This document shows, in pieces, positions 55,801 through 64,000 of a stretch of 64,000 nt of DNA (the stretch's first letter is position 1; every line of letters begins with the position of its first letter). Source of the DNA: Chrysomallon squamiferum (Eukaryota > Mollusca > Gastropoda > Neomphalida > Peltospiridae); NCBI GenBank assembly GCA_012295275.1, contig CM022676.1, forward strand, positions 17,181,771 through 17,245,770. The letters run 5' to 3'. Under the pieces are notes generated by a model, which saw only the letters and a program-made list of their open reading frames with translations, ran no database searches and was not told where the DNA came from. A program made the position numbers and the translations under genes.

Positions 55801-57008
55801 TCAGTTATTTCGATAAATTCTTCAGCGAATGAATATCTTTAGCGTTTTCAATATAGTACATGGAGAAATTACTAGATCGGTACTAGTAAAAAATCACATT
55901 GTATGTGATTTTTCAACGCAGGCATATTCTGAAGCTGTTATGAACATTCGTTAAACATTAAACAATGAAATCCCTTTTAGTATAATCCTATATGTTGACT
56001 TATAATGAAAAAATATATTTCTAAATGATTATTGTATTTATGAATGGATATGAAATATATCTAGAAATTCTTCATCCCTACAGTATAGTTCAGATTTTTT
56101 TATTTCATTTTTTCATAACACTTTCATTTGTTTTCTGACAAGGTGATGCTCTTTCACTTCTAAAGCTCATGCTACAGATTGACTGCTACTAATAAACATG
56201 TAACAGTTATTGTGTGACTTCGGGATTCCTGTTCATAATCTTTGTGGGAAGAATCTGTAAATCAAAAAGCAGTCTTCACTTCTCTCCTAGTCATTCGCCA
56301 TCTTTAAACACCTCATGACATTTTACCCACTATTCTGAAGTTTATTCCCTTTGTTAATTTTCTTGGCTATTTCCGAAATATTAATTCTGGTTGAAACGGC
56401 AACATGCTCAACAAAGAAGTGTGATACTTAACTCTTTCCTAGAGAGGTTAAGCTAATTCATGATGGGAATTACGAAGCTACGGAAATTATTATTATACAC
56501 CAGTAAATATTTGATCTCTTCAGAATCATTCTGAATGTCTGTAGGTTAAGTCATCATATCCACTTGATGATGCATTGACACGTTTTGCCATCACAGCAGT
56601 TCACCATATTCTACTTCGTTTATGTTAGAGGAATAAAAGTAACTTGAGTCACACATAATTATGTAACAGTATTTTACTTATACTTGGTTTCCAGTCTGAA
56701 TTGTATCCATATTTCACCATTTATTTGTACAAACTAAAGATGTCAGAAAGTTATGTAATAAGGTTAGTTCGGTTATTACATGTCCTTCATGCACATGTTT
56801 TTGATGAACCTTGAAGTCACTTGTATCTCTGTAAGATGAAATAGATTTGGACACGTGTCGATCTCTTACACAGGGCCAAATTGTCAGGTACCCGTCTAGC
56901 AATCAGATTAGTTGAAATGAGATGAAAGCCTTCTGAATGCTGATACCAGATAATTGTTTTACTGGTGGACCAGGAAAAATGAAATCAAACAATTTCGTAG
57001 AATGAAGA
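52830..57008 (-). repeat. Upstream flank with two more degenerate 5'-segment copies
   Basis: 53.57-53.78 and 56.43-56.66 kb repeat each other and 4.88-5.06 kb. 54.77-55.44 kb matches the promoter flank with a degenerate signal exon (no ATG seen). Short TGTC repeats near 53.02 kb. No intact exon found. Confidence 0.55.
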
Positions 57009-57208
57009 NNNNNNNNNNNNNNNNNNNNNNNNNNNNNNNNNNNNNNNNNNNNNNNNNNNNNNNNNNNNNNNNNNNNNNNNNNNNNNNNNNNNNNNNNNNN
57101 NNNNNNNNNNNNNNNNNNNNNNNNNNNNNNNNNNNNNNNNNNNNNNNNNNNNNNNNNNNNNNNNNNNNNNNNNNNNNNNNNNNNNNNNNNNNNNNNNNNN
57201 NNNNNNNN
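57009..57208. other. Assembly gap, exactly 200 N
   Basis: A fixed 200-base run of N marks a scaffold join of unknown true length. The sequence right of it begins exactly at the inverted copy of 38,715. Confidence 0.99.
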
Positions 57209-57412
57209 CGTTATAGTTCACAACAGAATCAATGGAAGTTTCCGTTGTTAAAAGATAACAGTTGTCGAACAGAAATAAAATAATAATTGCTTATAATTAA
57301 AAGCAGAAATACAAAAGATATGGAAATGAAAATTATCATATTTCATGTTTTCTTTCTGAAGAAATTGTATATTATAATTGACTTATCATATATAAATCTG
57401 TTATTATTTCAG

Positions 57413-58613
57413 TACAAATACGGTTAATGAATGGAGGAGGAATCCCAACACAAGGTCGAGTTGAGATTCAAGTAAACGGGACGTGGGGAACAATTTGTAA
57501 CACTGGTTTTGACACAAGAGATGCTGGTGTTCTCTGTTCAATGCTGGGATTTAGTCGGTAAAAGAAAACAAATCTTTTGTCCAATATTCCTTTGTATGAA
57601 CTACTACTACTATTACTACTACTACTTCTACTACTACAACAGCAACAACTACTACTACTGCTACTACTATTGTTATCATATTCACTTGCCACTTGATGTG
57701 TGTCGGTGGTTTGTATTATTATATATTATATTATTATGTTGATATTTCTGATAATCAGTGATTAACGTTTTGACACAATAAATGCTGCTGTTCTCTGCTC
57801 AGTGATGACATTTTGTGTCCGAGGTATGTGTTACTATGTAACTGTTGAATTGTTTCTCTCAGCGTATGTGTTGGTTTAAGATAATGATAATGTTTTAATG
57901 TAAATTATCTTCTTTCTAAAATACAGTTATCACACATTCAACCTGCTTGATATTTGTTAATAATAGTGTCCTCGAAATTAACTTATTCTTTATTACTTTA
58001 TTATTTTGTATATCTGATTGTGATGTAAACCATAATGGAAATCACACTTTTAATGAAGTAACAAAATGATTGATGAATTGGTATTCTAGATATTTAGGAG
58101 GTTAGCATTAATACTTCTCTTTGTTTTAATTATTATAAAAGGGGAAACAATTTCCGTTATTCTCTCTACTGCTTCAGACGATATCAACTAAGAAAACAAA
58201 AATGCATATTGATGTACTCGGAGATACAAACATATTTTTTATCATTCTTTTGACTTAGTAAATACAAATCCAATAAAAAACTTAATAAGTTTTATTCCGT
58301 CTTTCTTCTTTCTCTAAAAAAACTGGTTTCATTATAGCCTGATTCTGAAATAAAAACTATAAACATTTAATTTGTTAAAATATTTACTTTAATGGATTAT
58401 CATATTTTTATCATGATTCTTCTGATATATATTTCAGTGACGGAGCAAAGATCTTTAGAAATTATCCACCATACTTTGGAAAAGGCACAGGCCAAGTATG
58501 GTTAGATAGACTTGGGTGTGAAGGAAAAGAAACATCTGTTGAACAGTGTAGTTTTCCAGGTTGGAGAAACAATCAATGTAGTCACAGTTCCGATGTTGGG
58601 ATACGCTGTCAAG
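57413..58613 (+). CDS. SRCR type A domain of the inverted copy
   Basis: N-half exon 57413-57557 ([35 protein letters not shown]) and C-half exon 58438-58613 (FGKGTGQVWLDRLGC, EQCSFPGW, NNQCSHSSDVGIRC). Phases match the main gene. Unlike its counterpart domain 4, it keeps the first cysteine. A ghost exon is at 57750-57823 and a CTA repeat at 57600-57670. There is no signal exon between it and the gap. Confidence 0.82.
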
Positions 58614-58663
58614 GTTGGTTACATAGAAAGTTCTGAGGTTCTAGTTCGTATTAGTTTTATTAG

Positions 58664-58723
<60 letters not shown>

Positions 58724-58918
58724 TAAATATGACAAAATAAGGAACAAAATGAAAGAGAAAGGCAGAACGACGCATACGTTTTTTGTTTTGTTTTTACATT
58801 TTTAGTTAAAGAAATAAGGTATCAAAATAAGGAAAAAAAAACCCACACGGGTCTGTACAGCCAATGAATTATTTCAGTCTGTGAACACTAGAATGAAATG
58901 TTATATTTTTTATTTCAG

Positions 58919-59437
58919 TGTCAATCAGACTAGTCAATGGTGGAAGTATTCCAACACAGGGTCGAGTTGAGATCAAACTTAACGATACATGGGGAACTGT
59001 CTGTGGTGACAAATTTGACGACAAAGACACAGGCTTTATTTGTAGACTTTTAGGATTCAGTCAGTAAGAATGTTTCACCTTTAGTTAATGTGGTTAATTT
59101 ATAAAGAGTAATACAATATCAGCTCGTTTAAATTTCCGACATACAAAGTAAATTAAAATTGGAAATTACGATTTGCGTTTGAATTTACCCAGTAGTACAG
59201 TTCGATCAATATTTGTATTAACCAAGATCAGACAGCTCAGTTGTGTTTTTGTAAATTCTAGATTCTACTCAAAGACGTTTAAGAATGCTCACTTTGGAGA
59301 AGGAACAGGACCAGTGTGGGTTGATGATGTTAACTGTGTTAAAGATGACAATGGAGTGAATCACTGTTCTTTCTATGACTGGGGTGAAAAAAACTGTAGT
59401 CATAAACAGGATTTGGGAATAAGCTGCTTACCTCAAA
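58919..59437 (+). CDS. SRCR type B domain of the inverted copy
   Basis: N-half 58919-59063 ([38 protein letters not shown]) and C-half 59262-59437 (FYSKTFKNAHFGEGTG, WVDDVNC, NHCSFYDWG, NCSHKQDLGISC). Intact splice sites and frame. Confidence 0.82.
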
Positions 59438-60100
59438 GTATGTCGTTTCTGTTATGGTTTTCAGTTGTATTATTTTTTCCTTCTATTATTTTAAGGTGGA
59501 CTTAAATTAAAAGCAACATATTCAGCATTAAATATCAAATGCAAAATCCAAGAACCAATCGTATGAGAAGTATGTGCTGTACCTTTAATATTCTTCGATT
59601 TATAAAACAAAGCTATGTCACATAATTCTTTTTCTCTCTCATCAATTTTTTGACTACTCGATATTAGAAATCAAATTTAACTTTATAGACAAATTTTGCT
59701 ATTTATGTAGCTCTTATTGAGAGGATTGAAGTTATTTGTCATTCCATGGCATTGACATCGCTTGTAAATATTACTTATGTAGATGTACGAAGCCTAAATT
59801 AATTTCAAACTGGATCGTTAAAAAATACAAATGAAATTTTGAAAAGTGAGCAAATTATCACCATCCGAATTCCTGTTGCCATGTATAAGTATAAATATAA
59901 ATACATGGCTATATGTACACATCATATATATATATATATATATATATACAAATACACACACACACACGCACACATAAACATACATTCGTATGAATATATG
60001 TTGAAAAATGTTATTGTAAACAGTGGATGGTGGATTTGTATCAAAATATTTGTATAAAAAACAAAGTTTGTGTTTTGATCGTTTCTTGAATTGATTTCAG

Positions 60101-60752
60101 TTTCTGTTCGCTTGGCCAATGGGGGAGGAATTCCAATACAAGGCAGACTTGAAATAGAAAACAACGGAACATGGGGAACTGTCTGTGATAATGAATTTGA
60201 TGACAGAGATGCTGCTGTGATCTGTAACATGCTGGGCTTCAGTCGGTAAATAAATATTTTCCTAAATCTTTTTGATTATTTGTATTATTTATATCTAGCA
60301 ATAGAATGTTATATGTTTAATATACACTTTTCTTTTTTTAACCATTTTTATTACTTAAATGAATATTATACGTTCAGGTAAAATTCGAATTATATGAGAT
60401 AATATTTTTGTTTTTTCTGTTTAAGTTTCATGTGATACTGACAATTACATTGGTGCACATATTGTTGTATATGCATCTCACACCATTAAATTAGTATTGA
60501 TTGTTGCACAATAATACAAATTTCAATTTAGCATGATTATTATATTACGTAGTCTAATTATTAACATTAATTTCAGTTTTCAAGCAAAATCCTATAGATC
60601 ATCTCAGTTTGGACAAGGCAGTGGACCTATTTGGCTTGATGGACTCGACTGTAAGGGAGATGAAGAACGTGTAGACTATTGTTCATTCTCTACCTGGGGT
60701 GACAACAACTGTAGTCATAAACAAGACGTGGGAATCAGCTGTTTGGATCGTT
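60101..60752 (+). CDS. SRCR type C domain of the inverted copy
   Basis: N-half 60101-60245 ([40 protein letters not shown]) and C-half 60577-60752, identical in protein to domain 6. No further plus-strand SRCR exon follows before the retroelement or the window end. Confidence 0.82.
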
Positions 60753-62066
60753 GTAAGTAGTGACATGTAGAATTAGCAAAATTAATGACAACAAAATATT
60801 TAGAGAACAAACGAAATGTGGGCAATCTAGGAGATCTAATAAAACAATTTAATCAGGGTATCATGGCTATCATGTTAAGAATTATATAAGATATGTGTGA
60901 CGGAGACAGCACTCTCCTATTTAATGCATAATCTATATTAGATTTCGTCAGAAATTATATAAGCTATAGTGAAGTGTTGTTTTGGGGACGAAACGACGCA
61001 TGCATGTCTACTGAAGTTCCGAACAGTCTCGGCACCACCTCCGGGGGCAATAATGTTCAGAGACTCCCAATGTGGTCTTCCCTATGAAATACAAGCAGAG
61101 ATTGCGTTTAGATTGACAGAAAGAGGAAGATCAGTTTTACATCGTACAGGACAGACGTGTGAGCTAACTCTCAGCTGGAGAGTTATATAGATCCAGCTGA
61201 CTGAGGTAACTTTAAGTTTCCACGGTTCTGTTTAAGTGACTGAAAGGCAGTTTGATGTGGCTTTCTAACAAATTTCAATTCAACTATATATATATATATA
61301 TACCACGATTGTGTTATGGTTAACTTATGTTTAACTCAACGTACTAGCTAGCAGTGCGTTATTTTGATATAGTTGCATTTTCAAATACTTGCTAATATGT
61401 GTTATTTTCCCTTGAGGGATAAAGATATTTAATGTGTCCCAGATGTCTACTTAAGGGTGAGAGTAATTTTGTGCCATAAAACTATTTGTTCATTCTCTAA
61501 TGATTTAAGATTGGCTAAATATAAATACTTATATGACTTTGTTTTCTGAATACCCTGGATACATGACGACGGTGCTAATTCCAGGTCGCATGCGACTGCG
61601 TTAGACCACTTCGTGGTACCTATTGTACTTGTTAGGCCTTCGCACGGGATTTGAAACGGAGACGAATCATAAATATAATTTTGTTGCAATTGTGGGTTTT
61701 TTAAATGTTATTCCAAAACTACTAGATACTGCCAGTGTTGTTGTCTAGAAAACGAACCAGTACTCTAGAAGATCTTAACCTGAATGAAAACGCATAGGTG
61801 TAGGATGAGTGTTGGATCAGGACATATCAGTTCAAATAAAGCGTTCCTAATAAGAAGACCTTCTTCAATTAGCATCCAACAGAGAAATAACCACGACGCG
61901 GCAAAAACAGTAGACGAAATTCGTGAAGGGATTATAAATGAGGTTTTCCGTGACTGTCCAGTTACAGAGGATGGTAGTTCTATTCCTCGGACAAATTGTT
62001 AAGAATTAAACGTACACCAACAGTTAGCTTTAAAATAATTCAAATTTGAAAGAGAGCAATGAAGGT

Positions 62067-62254
<188 letters not shown>

Positions 62255-62334
62255 CGGTTAATATATCGGGAACTTGAGTTAAGATTACAAGTGAATGATA
62301 TGAGACATTCATCAATAGAAGGTCGCGAAACTGG

Positions 62335-62374
62335 GAATAGTCGTTTTAATAGTCGTTTTAATAGTCGTTTTAAG
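62335..62374. repeat. Short tandem repeat, 14-bp unit
   Basis: Three units of AATAGTCGTTTT-type sequence just after the GA run. Confidence 0.8.
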
Positions 62375-64000
62375 TATACGGATCAGTACCAATATCTGAA
62401 GATGGACAGGTTGATACTTTTTTCCTGTTACTCGAGCAAATAGCCAAAGAGTTCGACTTGCTTGAAACAAAGTGGGCATTATTTGCCATGTCGAGATTTA
62501 GAAGTAAAGTTTGTGAGACATATAATTAATTATCTGAGTGACCACAGTTCTGCACAGTGTAAGCTGGTTAAGGCGGAGGTCTTACGAATATATGAATTGC
62601 TTCCAGAAGCATACCGGTTCACGTATAGTGAATTGAAGAAATCTGAAGATCAGGGTCTTAAAAATAGGTTAGCTGTTAATTTGTGTCTTCATTTAGAGAA
62701 CATTGATTTATATATACAATACAGGGCAATTGCGGCATGAAGCTAATCAGATCTGTTAGTCATGTGGTGTGGTTATAATTGTCTTTGGTGGTCAGAAACA
62801 GGATAAGCCACCAGTATCTCCACACTGGGAAAGAGTAACTCATATATTTCCACTTCAATGATTTGTGGGGGAAAGACAGGACGTTAGACCAAAGGCAGTA
62901 TTGATTTAGCCTATCACTTATAACCGAAAAATCGCAAGCCGGGTTTGATACTTCTCAAACTGAGCATAGTGTGGAACTTACGTCAGTTACCGGGGGAAGT
63001 CTACAGATCAGATTATAAAAAGTTTACACATGTTCGAGGTTTGTAACTGATCCAGTAGTTACGGGTGTAGTCAAAGATCTACCATTTAAAGAGATATTTG
63101 TGTTGTTAGGGAATGATTTAATCAGTGTTGTCAGCCCAGTAAGGCTACTAAACTAACTCAAAAAACATCGTAACGACTCTCAAACTAATAGGCTAAAACT
63201 TGTCAGTTTATAGGAGGGACAAGGTACTACTGTACTTTTGCATTAAAAGGGTTTCTTTACAAAACAGATAGTTCGGACCTTATGTTGTGCATAAAAGAGT
63301 TAGTGATACGGAATATATAATAAATATTCCAAACAGATATAGAAAGGTTACTAAAATATTATGCAGACACACTGTCTGTGTTACCTGTCCAAGTGAGTAC
63401 TCACCACAAAGCCTGTGACGAATGTACGACTGTGAGCTACTCAATAGCGAGATCCTGAGTAACCGGAATCTTTACGTGTGTCAACTTGACCGTCCGCAGT
63501 AGGAGGAAAACATAAAACTGATTCAGAAAGATCAGTCCATCTGCACTTACTGCCTGACAGTATCCAGTTCAGTTAAAGAAGATGTCAGGTTGGAGTGAAT
63601 AACCACAATCATGCGTCAGCATTCGTACCGTCTAAGTCCCGAAAGACAAGCTATTCTCAAAAAAGGAGATGGATTTCGTGTTAACGAAGAACACCACTGA
63701 ACATTCCAGCAGTCGCTGGACAACACCCGTTATAGTGATACTCAAGGGCGATTACAGTTTTATGTTGTGTGCTGGCCCACGCAGAGGGAATCAATTGAGG
63801 CAGACAAAAGTCTAGAAGACAGCTACTGGTTGTCTTTACCGACCACAACGGAATTTTAAATGGTCGCTCAAGAAACTGATTGTCAAGGAATTCAGACTGC
63901 GTAAAAAAAGTTGTTACTTTCATCACATCTGCTCTTTTTATTTTTAAGCGAGGGAAATGAAATTGCGTGACTTTAATTTTGACTACAACCACATCCGCTG

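Overview
This is a metazoan nuclear window. The genes are split by GT-AG introns with matching phases, the DNA is very AT-rich, and trinucleotide microsatellites (TAA, TAG, TTA) are abundant. Decayed Ty3/gypsy retroelement pieces are present. The style fits a marine invertebrate, probably a lophotrochozoan such as a mollusc, but I cannot name the species.

The window is dominated by one large minus-strand gene running from about 52.74 kb down to 10.04 kb. Read by hand it has 33 coding exons: a signal-peptide exon (52.7 kb), 26 exons forming 13 scavenger receptor cysteine-rich (SRCR) domains (44.45 to 16.64 kb), two Ig-like exons, one fibronectin type III (FN3) exon, a transmembrane exon and three small tail exons ending in TAA at 10,040. 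All splice phases agree. The summed coding length is 5,325 nt, i.e. 1,774 residues plus a stop. Each SRCR domain is split over two exons and has six cysteines where complete, as in group A. The first twelve domains are four repeats of an A-B-C triplet; the thirteenth is a diverged single domain. The short tail carries YDNL-x12-YEIL, which fits a broad ITAM pattern. The protein therefore looks like a cell-surface recognition receptor with its own tyrosine signalling tail.

The locus is shaped by duplication. Domains 1-6 with their spacer (44.45-29.5 kb) and domains 7-12 with theirs (29.4-17.5 kb) are copies of one block. The first copy carries a ~3.05-kb retroelement insertion and a ~0.9-kb insertion that the second lacks. 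Each block holds an inverted SRCR pseudo-exon on the plus strand with the same one-base deletion, a decayed partial SRCR exon in each A unit, and remnants of a promoter/signal-exon segment. The same 5' segment recurs at about 0, 4.1, 45.3, 49.3, 52.7 and 54.8 kb. Only the 52.7-kb and 4.1-kb copies still have an intact start, signal peptide, donor and TATA box. The 4.1-kb copy may start a neighbouring paralogue running off the left edge.

At 57,009-57,208 there is a run of exactly 200 N. Everything to its right (57,209-64,000) is an inverted copy of 38,715-32,444, comprising one A-B-C triplet plus the retroelement. It is either a real inverted duplication or a mis-placed second haplotype. Left of the gene lie a lone plus-strand exon resembling the catalytic-His segment of furin-type proprotein convertases (6.2 kb), microsatellites and a diverged minisatellite (8.4-8.9 kb). 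I saw no tRNA, rRNA or CRISPR.
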